A stretch of 16,054 bases of DNA from an uncultured Muribaculaceae bacterium (GCA_910577465.1 CAJTMM010000044.1:1-16054); one strand, 5' to 3'. Shown: positions 1 to 7,733, counted from the first letter of the stretch. Numbers and translations: made by a program. Notes: generated by a model not told the origin, from the letters alone.

Positions 1-922
1 CCGATTTAAATTTATGACTTGTGATAGCGTTATGTACTGCAACAGACCACGGGGTTGTATCGGCATACGCTGCTATTGCAAGTGCCGGGAGTATTGTTGC
101 GGCAATCCATTTTATCCCTTTTGAAGATTTGGATTGGCTCATCGTAAGGACACGCCTGCGGAAATCCTTCTTGCTCATGGCAAAATTGTTTGCGATATGC
201 AGTGTGCGATTGCCTACCGCTTTGGCGATAAGCAGCCTTTGATAACTCAATACGTCAATATCCGAACCTATAACTTCAGCATCAGCCTCATATTCGTGAT
301 TGAGCTTGATAAGATTCTTAAGCATCCATGCAAACGGATTATACCACATGAAGATGCAGAAAAAATCAGCAATGTTAACATCAATCCAATGTTTCTTTAA
401 CGTATGTGCTTTTTCGTGTATTAGAATAGATTGCTCGTTTTCCGACTCGGGGAGGACTATAAATCGGCCCCAACTGAACGGGGCGATACCCATACTTTTA
501 TGTCGGCATAGTACATAACCGTCCATCTGCTGCTTTTCAGATTTTGATATGATACGCCACAAGTGGGTATATGAAATGATCTGCCTGGCAACAAGAACAA
601 AAACACCAATCCAATATAAGCTGATTATCCACGGTAAAAAAACAAAACGTGATGCTTCAGCAATTGGGTTTGCGGAATCAGATGCTGTGATTTCCAGCGA
701 TTGAATAATATTTATCTCTATTGAGTTATTAAACGGTGCAGAATAAAGAGTTGGCTTATAAGTCAGTGCTATTGGAGCAAAAATTATGATGGCAATTCCT
801 GACAACATCAGCAATCGGTTGAACCTGAAGGAGCGACACCGGTTTACCATAATATGGAAAACCGGATATAGCATCACAACCAGAAGTGATGCCGAAAGAG
901 AGAGTGAAAATAGAGTGTTCAT
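1..922 (-). CDS. M56 family metallopeptidase (BlaR1/MecR1-like), 3' end outside window
   Basis: Membrane zinc peptidase of the BlaR1/MecR1 sensor family. In characterised systems the protein senses a signal and triggers loss of the partner BlaI/MecI repressor. I translated this frame by hand from the ATG at 922 and it stays open for 307 codons to the window edge, so the C-terminus is missing. Hydrophobic segments lie near residues 5-20, 38-54 and 95-113. The zinc motif HEKAH is at about 169-173, followed by a membrane-like stretch (FFCIFMWYNPFAW, about 187-199) and the HEYEAD motif at about 209-214, which supplies the third metal ligand in this family. Another hydrophobic segment is at about 272-287. 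The start lies 2 bp after the blaI-like stop codon, so the two are almost certainly co-transcribed. The signal and the C-terminal domain cannot be told from here. The base composition is visibly AT-richer than the genes to the right. Confidence 0.9.
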   Translation of the reverse strand, partial: MNTLFSLSLSASLLVVMLYPVFHIMVNRCRSFRFNRLLMLSGIAIIIFAPIALTYKPTLYSAPFNNSIEINIIQSLEITASDSANPIAEASRFVFLPWIISLYWIGVFVLVARQIISYTHLWRIISKSEKQQMDGYVLCRHKSMGIAPFSWGRFIVLPESENEQSILIHEKAHTLKKHWIDVNIADFFCIFMWYNPFAWMLKNLIKLNHEYEADAEVIGSDIDVLSYQRLLIAKAVGNRTLHIANNFAMSKKDFRRRVLTMSQSKSSKGIKWIAATILPALAIAAYADTTPWSVAVHNAITSHKFKS

Positions 923-924
923 AT

Positions 925-1293
925 TTAATCGGTCTTATGCGATTGCTCAACCTCGTCGAGTAACTTTCGTAAATCTTCAATAGGAAGATTACCATCCTCT
1001 ACAAATGACGATACGACCCTGAGATACGAATTTTTGAAATATCGGCTTACAAGATTTCCGATGGATTTCTTGCCCATTTCCTGCTCGGCTATCACTGCGT
1101 GATAAAGGTATGTCTTACCCTGTTGGGTGTGCCCGACGTACCCTTTATCCTCCAACGCACGCACAATAGTTGAGATAGTGTTGAAATGCGGTTTGGGGTC
1201 ACCATACAAATCAACAATATCTTTAACATGCAGTGCTCCGTGCTTCCAAAAGAAAGCAAGCACCTCCTCCTCTTTTGCGGTAAGTTTCTCCAT
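925..1293 (-). CDS. BlaI/MecI/CopY-family transcriptional repressor
   Basis: A 122-residue winged-helix repressor of normal length for the BlaI/MecI family. The N-terminal half (KLTAKEEEVLAFFW, then a P-HFNTISTIVRALEDKGYV stretch) is the typical recognition-helix and wing region. It is followed by HTQQGKTYLYHAVI and a C-terminal dimerisation and helical part with LVSRYF and IEDLRKLLDEVEQ. Family members repress their own operon until proteolysis linked to the M56 partner relieves repression. Here the M56 gene follows by 2 bp on the same strand. A -7 promoter box and two tandem dyads lie just upstream, which fits autorepression. The regulated target beyond this operon is unknown, and no beta-lactamase is seen in the window. 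The start at 1293 gives the expected family N-terminus. Confidence 0.93.
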   Translation of the reverse strand: MEKLTAKEEEVLAFFWKHGALHVKDIVDLYGDPKPHFNTISTIVRALEDKGYVGHTQQGKTYLYHAVIAEQEMGKKSIGNLVSRYFKNSYLRVVSSFVEDGNLPIEDLRKLLDEVEQSHKTD

Positions 1294-1312
1294 ATCACAA
1301 AAATTTATACCG

Positions 1313-1320
1313 CAAATATA
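1313..1320 (-). promoter_or_regulatory. -7 box for the blaI-like operon
   Basis: TATATTTG matches the Bacteroidetes -7 consensus TAnnTTTG and is followed by CGGT. It sits 19 bp upstream of the repressor start codon. Its upstream end overlaps the first operator-like dyad. No clear -33 element is visible. Confidence 0.7.
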
Positions 1321-1339
1321 AACTATAAAACATAGTTTA
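1319..1339. promoter_or_regulatory. Operator-like perfect dyad 1 (probable BlaI-type site)
   Basis: TAAACTAT-N5-ATAGTTTA is a perfect 8-bp inverted repeat with a 5-bp spacer. It overlaps the end of the -7 box of the repressor operon, the place expected for an autorepression operator. The core ACTAT/ATAGT differs from the classic staphylococcal TACA/TGTA core, so assignment to this repressor is inferred from position. Confidence 0.7.
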
Positions 1340-1358
1340 AACGATAAATTATAGTTAA
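1338..1358. promoter_or_regulatory. Operator-like imperfect dyad 2
   Basis: TAAACGAT-N5-ATAGTTAA repeats the geometry of dyad 1 with two mismatches between half-sites. It overlaps dyad 1 by 2 bp, so the centres are 19 bp apart. A lone similar half-site, TTAACTAC, follows at 1365-1372. This is probably a second site for the same repressor. Confidence 0.55.
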
Positions 1359-1432
1359 TAAAGATTAACTACATCTCAACTCAGCGATCATGGAGGTATG
1401 CTCGTTGGGATAACACTAAAGAGCGAAACGGA

Positions 1433-2677
1433 TTACAGGCCGGTGTCGCGCCATACGTACAGGCGGTCGGAGGGACGGATTTTCGAGGGGACTTTCATAG
1501 AAAAGCTATCGCCTTTCACAGCCTTTTCCACTGATTTGAGGTCAACACGCAGTTCATCCACCGTTAGGATGAGGGCGCCGGTGGTAGGTCCGGTTATCAC
1601 TACCTCATCGCCAACTTTCACCTCTCCACTCTCCACTAAGAATTCAGCGACCCCTATATTGGAGAAGTATCGTACACCCTTAGCCGCATAAGCTTTCACG
1701 CGGGTGGCACTTGAGCCGTATTTGCTCGACCACTCACCGAGACGCTGTCCGAGGTAATAGCCGTTCCAGAAGCCACGGTTGAATATCTTACGCAGTCTCT
1801 CGTCCCATTCAGCTATCTTCTCTTCGGTATATGTGCCTGCGCAAATGGCTTCTATAGCCTGTGAATAGCACTCCACAGCAATTTTCACATATTCGGGACC
1901 ACGTGCACGTCCCTCGATTTTAAACACGCGCACACCCGCATCTATCATCTTGTTAAGGAAATGTATTGTCTTCAAATCCTTGGGCGACATGATATATTTG
2001 TTTTCCACCGCAAGCTCATCACCGGTCTCACGGTCGGTCACCGTATAGCCCCGGCGGCAAATCTGCGTGCAGGCACCACGGTTGGCACTCGAATTCATCT
2101 CATGCAGGCTCAGATAGCACTTACCGGACACTGCCATACATAGCGCACCGTGACAGAACATCTCTATCCTCACCTTCTCTCCATGAGGTCCGCAGATATT
2201 TTCAGAGTCGATACGGCGGCTTATCTCCGATACTTGGTCGAGATTAAGTTCGCGTGCCAGCACCACCACATCGGCAAACGATGAGTAGAATCGTACAGCC
2301 TCGATATTCGTCACATTGACCTGTGTGGATATATGCACCTCCACACCCACGCTGCGGGCATACGATATGGCGGCTATGTCCGATGCTATAATAGCCGATA
2401 TACCGGATTGCTTGACGGCATCAATCACGGAATGGCATGTAGGTATATCCTCATCGTAGATTACGGTATTGACCGTAAGATATGACTTCACTCCATGCTC
2501 ATCGCAGATGGAAGCTATACGGTGTAAATCGTCCAATGTGAAATTCACCGACGAGCGGGCGCGCATGTTCAGCCCCTCGACACCGAAATATACCGCATCG
2601 GCACCGGCATCAATCGCCGCATATAGCGATTCATAACTGCCTACAGGCGCCATTATCTCAAAATCTTTCCGTTGCAT
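1433..2677 (-). CDS. U32 family protein (TrhP/RlhA-like Fe-S RNA hydroxylation protein; 'peptidase U32')
   Basis: A 414-residue member of family U32. Although usually named a peptidase, studied members take part in RNA hydroxylation (TrhP on tRNA U34, RlhA on 23S rRNA) or ubiquinone hydroxylation, and carry a 4Fe-4S cluster. The N-terminal TIM-barrel-like part starts with IMAPVGSYESLYAAIDAGADAVYFG (split here: IMAPVGSYESLY, then DAGADAVYFG). The core signature is FCHGALCMAVSGKCYLS at about 174-190 followed by NRGACTQICR at about 199-208. This gives likely cluster ligands C180, C187, C203 and C207. The KIEGRARGPEYV motif follows at about 253-264, then a C-terminal beta-rich part typical of the TrhP-like subgroup. 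Which RNA it modifies cannot be decided from sequence by eye. It lies downstream of the beta-galactosidase gene but beyond a terminator, with no clear -7 box of its own. Confidence 0.9.
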   Translation of the reverse strand: MQRKDFEIMAPVGSYESLYAAIDAGADAVYFGVEGLNMRARSSVNFTLDDLHRIASICDEHGVKSYLTVNTVIYDEDIPTCHSVIDAVKQSGISAIIASDIAAISYARSVGVEVHISTQVNVTNIEAVRFYSSFADVVVLARELNLDQVSEISRRIDSENICGPHGEKVRIEMFCHGALCMAVSGKCYLSLHEMNSSANRGACTQICRRGYTVTDRETGDELAVENKYIMSPKDLKTIHFLNKMIDAGVRVFKIEGRARGPEYVKIAVECYSQAIEAICAGTYTEEKIAEWDERLRKIFNRGFWNGYYLGQRLGEWSSKYGSSATRVKAYAAKGVRYFSNIGVAEFLVESGEVKVGDEVVITGPTTGALILTVDELRVDLKSVEKAVKGDSFSMKVPSKIRPSDRLYVWRDTGL

Positions 2678-2708
2678 GTGACGTTACAGTTTTTATTGTG
2701 TTTGTTGC

Positions 2709-2749
2709 AAAAAGTTGGCGCAGGCTAAGAAATCCGACCCGCGCCAACT
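2709..2749 (-). terminator. Intrinsic terminator of the beta-galactosidase gene
   Basis: On the minus strand a perfect 9-bp stem AGTTGGCGC / GCGCCAACT (2741-2749 and 2713-2721) is followed immediately by TTTTTG. It begins 19 bp after the beta-galactosidase stop codon and would separate that gene from the U32 gene. Confidence 0.88.
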
Positions 2750-2767
2750 GTTTATAAACGTTGTCTA

Positions 2768-5700
2768 TTACTTCTTGGTGAAATAGAATGTGAAGTTATA
2801 GGGTTCAATCGGCAAATAATACTTCGACAGCACATCCGGTCCACAAGTTGCCGTGCCCACACCTGTCTGGGCGGCATCAAGATGCACAGTCACCATATCG
2901 TCAGGCACAAGGTCACTGATATGTTGTGCCGCACGTACCAGCTCATCGCTGTAGGGATATACGCTGAACTGGAACAGCGTGTCGGCTGAGACAGTCACTC
3001 CGGCGGCATCGAAACGCATATAGCGTGTCTCGGTGTGGTTGCCGGCGGCTCCGGGTTTATTGTACTTGTAGAAATCATCGACAGGCTTCACGGTGTAAGT
3101 ACCTACACGGCCTGCCGACATACGGTCGACATACGTTTCACCCGAACGGCCGAAGTATGTCACATCACCGCACTCTGATTCCGGCATACGGAATGTCAGA
3201 CCCACACGCGGCATATTCTTGATTGCGGCAGTGTCGGGAGTAAAGACGCAGTTAAGAGCCAACCGACCATCTTTCATTACCGAATAGGTATAATCGGCAG
3301 TACCTAACACATTGCCCTTGGCACCGAGTATTTCCGATTTTACAGATACCACATTGTTCTTGAACAGCAGATTGGTAAGACGCTGGCTTATGGTATCAAG
3401 CCCCTCTTTGACCCAAAGGCGGTCCTTGCCTTCCCACGCAAGGTCATTCTCGGTGGCAGGACGATAAAGCGACAGAGTGATAGGTGTTGCCAGCAATTCA
3501 TCTCCACCTATCGACAACGAAGATATCTCACCACTGAGCGGATCGATGCTGAACTTCACATCGCCACTGCTGTAATCGGTGATACCTTTGCGTTTCATCT
3601 TGGCAATAACGGGCGCGGCGGTTTCAGCGGGTGCTACCGGCAGTGTGAACTGGTCATAAGCCACCTCATAATCCGTCCCTACAAACGGAGTTGCATTCTT
3701 AGGTGTCCAGCTAAGGTCAAGGAATCTCTCTTCAGTGCCGGGAGTATAGCTACCGAGCGACAATTCAACGGTGTCATACGGCTTGCACTCCACAGTCTTG
3801 GTTCCCTGCTCCAACACTGCGCCCTTGGCATCGGTTATCTTCCAATTCAGGGTGTATGCATCAAGATTGGTAAAGTCAAACCAATTCTTTACTTTCACGG
3901 TAAGGGTGGCAGCATCGACAAGTGAGCACTTGATATTCTGATACACCTTCTTTACCTCCGCGAGCGCGGGATGAGGAGTGCGATCAGCGGCTACAAGACC
4001 ATTGCAGTTGAATGAATTGTCACTTGGCACATTGGCGGGACCGTAATCGCCACCGTAAGCCCAATACTTACGCCCATTGGCCGCTGTTTCCTCAAAACCT
4101 TGATCCACCCAGTCCCAGATACAGCCGCCTTGCAATTTCGGATAAGCTTCAAACAAATCCCAGTAATCCTGCAAGCCACCTACACTGTTGCCCATTGAGT
4201 GAGCATACTCGCACAATATGTAGGGACGTGTCTGGGTGCTGTCCTTGGCATATTCCTCCACACCGCTGTGGTAACCATACATCAAGGCATATATATCGGA
4301 ATTCCAGTCGTCGAGTGCGCGCTCATACTGAATCGGGCGGTTGTCCTCCACAGACTTCATCCATTTGTAAGTCTCCTCAAATACTATGCCGTTGCCACAT
4401 TCGTTGCCAAGCGAGTAGAACGTAACAGAAGGATTGTTCTTTGACTTATGGTACATGCGCTGCGTGCGATCCATCACTGCGGGAATCCATTCCGGACGCT
4501 TGGCGAGAGACTCCTTGCCATAACCGTAGCCATGAGATTCGGCATTAGCCTCGTCTATAACATAAATACCGTACTTATCGCAGAGATGATACCAGTAACG
4601 GTCCTGCGGATAATGGCTGTTGCGCACGGCATTGATATTATTTTCCTTAAACAGTTTTATATCAAGTTCAGCCAGTTCACGCGGTACGGTACGTCCCAAT
4701 GGAGAATGCGCATGGCGGTCCACTCCTTTTATCTTCATGGGCTGACCATTGAGCAGATACAATCCATTCTTGACCTCCGAGGTGCGGAAGCCCACGTTAC
4801 ATCCCACGGTCTCGGTCACGTTGCCCGAAGCATCCACATAATCCACCAGCAGAGTGTAAAGGTTGGGGGTCTCGGATGTCCACGGTTTGACATCGGTTAT
4901 GGTCTTGGCAAATGTGAGCCGCGATGCAGCGGCTTTCATATCCTGAGCCACCACGGCTCCGGCAGCGTCATACAGAGTGTACTTCACATCCTGTCCTTTG
5001 GCAATATTGCCATTCACCTCAACATCCAGTTTAAATTCACCATCCTTGTATTCAGCATCAAGAGGCGAATGCACTGTGAAATCCGAGATATAAGTATCGG
5101 GAGTGCTGTAAAGATATACGTCACGTTCTATACCGCTGAGACGCCAGAAATCCTGACACTCATAATATGCGCCCGATGACCATCGGTACACCTCAAGAGC
5201 CAGAACATTATCTCCGTCTTTCAGTTTGTCCGTTATATCCCATTCTGCTGCAGTCTTTGAACCTTGGTTGCAACCGAGGTACTCGCCATTGACCCACGCG
5301 TAATAGAACGATATCGCGCCCTCCACGCACAGCACCACACGGCGTCCCTGCCAATCGGCGGGAATGGTAAATGTACGGCGGTACGAGCCTACTTCATTAG
5401 TCTCCGTAGGCACAAGAGGAGCATCTTTCTTGAATCCAGCCCATTCGCTGTCAAATTCATAGGTAGTATTGACATACACCGTAGTTCCGTAGCCTTGGCG
5501 TTCCCAGTTGCCCGGAACCGTTATCATATCCCATTGGCTCACGTCGTAATCGGGAGCCTGGAAGCCGGCAGGACGGTTAGCGGGATTTTTAGTCCACTTG
5601 AAATTCCACTTCCCATTAAGGTCCAGATAGTATGGCGACTTGGCGAAGTCCATCTCAGCCACAGCCTTTACATCGTTTGCCTTATAGGGCACCACTAAAG

Positions 5701-5824
5701 CGTGGGCATCAATCTGTCCGTCGCGAAATCCATTGATCGTCTGCCATTCGGGCAATTGCTGTGCTGACACTGTTAAGGAAGCCGACAGCAGCAATAAGGA
5801 ACTCACTGATTTAATCATGGTCAT
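2768..5824 (-). CDS. Secreted GH2 beta-galactosidase (LacZ-type, with small-chain domain)
   Basis: A 1018-residue glycoside hydrolase family 2 enzyme predicted to cleave terminal beta-galactosides in the periplasm or at the surface. Residues 1-21 are a signal peptide ending in VSA before QQLPEW. The order is: sugar-binding domain (about 60-240, with PGNWERQGYG and DFWRLSGIERDVYLYSTP), Ig-like domain (about 245-345), TIM barrel from about 350 and a C-terminal small-chain domain (about 735-1015), the arrangement of LacZ-type enzymes. Barrel motifs are RNSHYP (401-406), DEANAES (424-430), SLGNECGNG with the acid/base E475, and ILCEYAHSMGN with the nucleophile E539. Both catalytic glutamates are present. 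No SusC/SusD genes flank it, so it is not in an obvious polysaccharide utilisation locus. The start could be either ATG of MTMIK. A -7 box lies about 36 bp upstream and a strong terminator follows the stop, so it is probably monocistronic. Confidence 0.96.
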   Translation of the reverse strand: MTMIKSVSSLLLLSASLTVSAQQLPEWQTINGFRDGQIDAHALVVPYKANDVKAVAEMDFAKSPYYLDLNGKWNFKWTKNPANRPAGFQAPDYDVSQWDMITVPGNWERQGYGTTVYVNTTYEFDSEWAGFKKDAPLVPTETNEVGSYRRTFTIPADWQGRRVVLCVEGAISFYYAWVNGEYLGCNQGSKTAAEWDITDKLKDGDNVLALEVYRWSSGAYYECQDFWRLSGIERDVYLYSTPDTYISDFTVHSPLDAEYKDGEFKLDVEVNGNIAKGQDVKYTLYDAAGAVVAQDMKAAASRLTFAKTITDVKPWTSETPNLYTLLVDYVDASGNVTETVGCNVGFRTSEVKNGLYLLNGQPMKIKGVDRHAHSPLGRTVPRELAELDIKLFKENNINAVRNSHYPQDRYWYHLCDKYGIYVIDEANAESHGYGYGKESLAKRPEWIPAVMDRTQRMYHKSKNNPSVTFYSLGNECGNGIVFEETYKWMKSVEDNRPIQYERALDDWNSDIYALMYGYHSGVEEYAKDSTQTRPYILCEYAHSMGNSVGGLQDYWDLFEAYPKLQGGCIWDWVDQGFEETAANGRKYWAYGGDYGPANVPSDNSFNCNGLVAADRTPHPALAEVKKVYQNIKCSLVDAATLTVKVKNWFDFTNLDAYTLNWKITDAKGAVLEQGTKTVECKPYDTVELSLGSYTPGTEERFLDLSWTPKNATPFVGTDYEVAYDQFTLPVAPAETAAPVIAKMKRKGITDYSSGDVKFSIDPLSGEISSLSIGGDELLATPITLSLYRPATENDLAWEGKDRLWVKEGLDTISQRLTNLLFKNNVVSVKSEILGAKGNVLGTADYTYSVMKDGRLALNCVFTPDTAAIKNMPRVGLTFRMPESECGDVTYFGRSGETYVDRMSAGRVGTYTVKPVDDFYKYNKPGAAGNHTETRYMRFDAAGVTVSADTLFQFSVYPYSDELVRAAQHISDLVPDDMVTVHLDAAQTGVGTATCGPDVLSKYYLPIEPYNFTFYFTKK

Positions 5825-5860
5825 TTAATAGATATTGGGGTGTTAAAATATTGACTGTTG

Positions 5861-5868
5861 CAAATATA
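5861..5868 (-). promoter_or_regulatory. -7 box for the beta-galactosidase gene
   Basis: TATATTTG, a TAnnTTTG match, lies 36 bp upstream of the start codon in an AT-rich stretch. A weak TTTC at about 5890-5893 is near the -33 position but is not a convincing element. Confidence 0.65.
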
Positions 5869-5973
5869 CTAATAAATTTGTATTCTGCCGAAAGAGAATA
5901 TGCCTGACCACAACCAATATCATCACAAATATCCCTATGAGCGGGCAACCTCAACGACAAATCCTATACAGAG

Positions 5974-6003
5974 CAAGCACCGAACCTTGCGGAAGGGTGC
6001 TTG
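5974..6003. other. Hairpin 2 downstream of secG
   Basis: CAAGCACC (5974-5981) pairs perfectly with GGTGCTTG (5996-6003). On the minus strand an inner CCTT-CCGC-AAGG can also form. There is no T-tract after it on either strand, so it is not a canonical intrinsic terminator. It could be a 3' end stabiliser, a weak terminator or a protein-binding site. Confidence 0.55.
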
Positions 6004-6008
6004 ACTGA

Positions 6009-6025
6009 TGTGCCACAACGGCACA
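6009..6025. other. Hairpin 1 downstream of secG
   Basis: TGTGCC-N5-GGCACA is a perfect 6-bp stem with a 5-nt loop. It starts 19 bp after the secG stop and 5 bp before hairpin 2 in transcript order. It also lacks a T-tract. The pair probably marks the 3' end of the lptE-secG transcript. Confidence 0.5.
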
Positions 6026-6044
6026 AGTTATTTCTTTACCGTAT

Positions 6045-6374
6045 TTACTCGGCTGCGGGTGCTTCAGCAGCGGGGAGCTGGGTGTCATAGTTGCCACCTT
6101 CAACCTGTTCGGTAGCAGGAGCGTTAACACGAGAACCGCTACGGCTTATGGCATCGGGCATGAAGAATGTCGACAACACAGCGAGCAAGCAGATGGCACC
6201 TGCCAAAATCCAGGTAACCTTTTCTATGAAATTGTTGGTACGACGCACACCCATAATCTGGTTTGAGCCGGCGAATGACGATGACAAGCCGCCACCTTTA
6301 GACTTCTGAATGAGGACAACACCTATGAGAAGAACGGCTGCTATGAGCGTGAGCACGATTAAAACTGCAAACAT
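6045..6374 (-). CDS. secG: SecG, preprotein translocase subunit
   Basis: A 109-residue SecG, the small auxiliary subunit of the SecYEG inner-membrane channel. Two transmembrane segments are visible at about 3-22 and 53-72. Between them is the family's conserved cytoplasmic loop beginning VLIQKSKGGGLSSSFAG (20-36) and continuing with NQIMGVRRTNNFIEKVTW. The C-terminal tail (about 80-109) is alanine- and glutamate-rich, common and poorly conserved in Bacteroidetes SecG. It lies 27 bp downstream of the TPR-like hypothetical gene on the same strand and is the last gene of the lptE operon. Two hairpins follow it. Confidence 0.95.
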   Translation of the reverse strand: MFAVLIVLTLIAAVLLIGVVLIQKSKGGGLSSSFAGSNQIMGVRRTNNFIEKVTWILAGAICLLAVLSTFFMPDAISRSGSRVNAPATEQVEGGNYDTQLPAAEAPAAE

Positions 6375-6401
6375 ATTCTATTTGAGTATTGAGTGTTAAT
6401 A

Positions 6402-7154
6402 TTATTGTTTTTGTTGTTTGGCGTATTTCTGATTCAATATAAGTTTCTGCAAGAAACGCAATTGGTCTGCAAAGTAAATACTTTTTTCCGGAAAATTCAA
6501 ACTTAATTGACGGATTATTTCATAAGCCTTGTCATATCGCCGGCGTTTTATGTAAATCCGGGCAAGACTTTCACTCAGAGGGGCATCGGCAGAAGGAGTC
6601 ACCACACGCGGCTCTTCCTGCTCCTTATCAACCGCATGCCCGGCACCTTCAGCGGCATGTTTCGCCGCCACATCCTGCTTAGCGAGAAACGCATCGAGCA
6701 AGGCATCCTGCCCCGATGCCGGTTCGGCAGGCGCATCATCCTCAGCATCGCGTGCCAGCACTTGTGAATAGTCAGGCACGGGATTGAATATCAGACGTTC
6801 GAGCAACGCTTGTTCCTGTTCGTCAATCTTTCCGTAAGTATCAAGGAAAGTATCTATAGCCTTATCTGTGGTAGGCGTGGTCTCCTTTGCCGTCTCGTCG
6901 GGATAGAAACGCGACAGCTTCGCCCCATCGGGGTCTATGAGCCTGAACAGGGTTTCACCATCGGGGGAATTCAGTGCCACTTTAGCCATCAATGCCCTCC
7001 TAACCGATTCATCCTCCACCCCTGCTTTCAATGCAAGGGCTGCCGGCAATGTAAAAAAGGGATACTCATCGGCAATACGCGATGCCAATGACGCATCCAC
7101 CCCCGCCATATCGCCCGAGGATATAATGTCCATGAATTTCTTAAACTCCGTCAT
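6402..7154 (-). CDS. Conserved hypothetical protein with C-terminal TPR-like helices
   Basis: A 250-residue protein with no signal peptide or membrane segment, so probably cytoplasmic. The N-terminal half (1-110) looks helical. The middle (about 135-190) is low-complexity and rich in A, D, E and P, likely a flexible linker. The C-terminus (about 192-245) reads SLARIYIKRRRYDKAYEIIRQ (in two parts: SLARIYIKRRRYDKA and YEIIRQLSLNFPEKSIYFADQ), a tetratricopeptide-like helix pair ending in FLQKLILNQ. From memory, proteins with this C-terminus are conserved between lptE and secG in Bacteroidetes, but I know no assigned function. It lies 14 bp downstream of lptE and 27 bp upstream of secG, so it is co-transcribed. 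The context suggests a role near envelope or export processes, which is inference. Confidence 0.85.
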   Translation of the reverse strand: MTEFKKFMDIISSGDMAGVDASLASRIADEYPFFTLPAALALKAGVEDESVRRALMAKVALNSPDGETLFRLIDPDGAKLSRFYPDETAKETTPTTDKAIDTFLDTYGKIDEQEQALLERLIFNPVPDYSQVLARDAEDDAPAEPASGQDALLDAFLAKQDVAAKHAAEGAGHAVDKEQEEPRVVTPSADAPLSESLARIYIKRRRYDKAYEIIRQLSLNFPEKSIYFADQLRFLQKLILNQKYAKQQKQ

Positions 7155-7168
7155 AAAGCGACTTACCG

Positions 7169-7690
7169 TTACCAGTTACCGAGTGTGGCGTTGAATATCA
7201 ACTGCACCAGCTCTTTAGAAATCTCCTGACACAATTCTTCCTCCACCTCATTGAGCATCTGTGAGCTATCAAAGTCACGATAGGCAGTAAATGTCTGGTC
7301 GACATCCTTACCCTCTGCCTTATTATCGAGATACTTCACACGAACACCGATTGTGAGACGCGTGCGCGAGGCATAGGCATCCTCCGTCACCGCCTGTGGC
7401 GTGAGGTAGTACTGCGTTATCTCACCTTCAAGCTGGAGATCCGACGCGCCGTCGACTGTCTGCAACCGAGTGTTGCGCGATATATAGTCAAGCAACTCAT
7501 TCTCGAATGTCTGCTGCAACGGCGGATACACCAATGCCGCACGTATCGGGAAGTTTGCCACATGTATTGTCTTGTAAACGGTATAATCTATGGCAGCACC
7601 GTTGAGGGTGTAGCTTATGCGGCATCCGCCCAATGGCATCATGAGCATCAGCACCGTAAGCAGAAACGGTATTATCGTGAATCTTTTCAT
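7169..7690 (-). CDS. lptE: LptE-family outer-membrane LPS assembly lipoprotein
   Basis: A 173-residue lipoprotein of the Bacteroidetes LptE family, the partner of LptD that plugs the outer-membrane LPS translocon. It has a lipoprotein signal peptide: MKRF, a hydrophobic core, then a lipobox LGGC with the lipidated Cys at residue 23. The mature part contains SYTLNGAAIDYTVYKTIHVANF and ends with a pattern typical of this family (split for reading: SYTLNGAAIDYT, VYKTIHVANFPIRA, then LQLEGEITQYYLTP). Later DQTFTAYRDFDSS and an amphipathic C-terminal helix are visible. It is the first gene of a three-gene run with a conserved hypothetical and secG. A TAnnTTTG box lies only 5 bp before its ATG, and the in-frame internal Met codons fall inside the signal peptide, so this ATG must be the start. 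Confidence 0.92.
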   Translation of the reverse strand: MKRFTIIPFLLTVLMLMMPLGGCRISYTLNGAAIDYTVYKTIHVANFPIRAALVYPPLQQTFENELLDYISRNTRLQTVDGASDLQLEGEITQYYLTPQAVTEDAYASRTRLTIGVRVKYLDNKAEGKDVDQTFTAYRDFDSSQMLNEVEEELCQEISKELVQLIFNATLGNW

Positions 7691-7695
7691 TACCG

Positions 7696-7726
7696 CAAAT
7701 GTACACAGAATTTATCAAACACCCAA
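7696..7726 (-). promoter_or_regulatory. Promoter of the lptE-secG operon (possible leaderless transcript)
   Basis: TACATTTG (7696-7703) with TTGG (7723-7726) 19 bp upstream on the minus strand fits the Bacteroidetes -33/-7 layout and has the same 19-bp spacing as the promoter at 13102. The box ends 5 bp before the lptE ATG, so transcription would begin at or next to the start codon. Confidence 0.65.
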
Positions 7727-7733
7727 CATGCGC

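Noticed and set aside
756..995. 79-codon minus-strand ORF overlapping the M56 gene start
   Set aside because: Out of frame with the clearly recognisable M56 peptidase and BlaI-like genes that share the interval.
4448..5179. 243-codon plus-strand ORF
   Set aside because: Lies wholly antisense to the beta-galactosidase gene, whose domains and catalytic residues are intact; its translation shows no family features.
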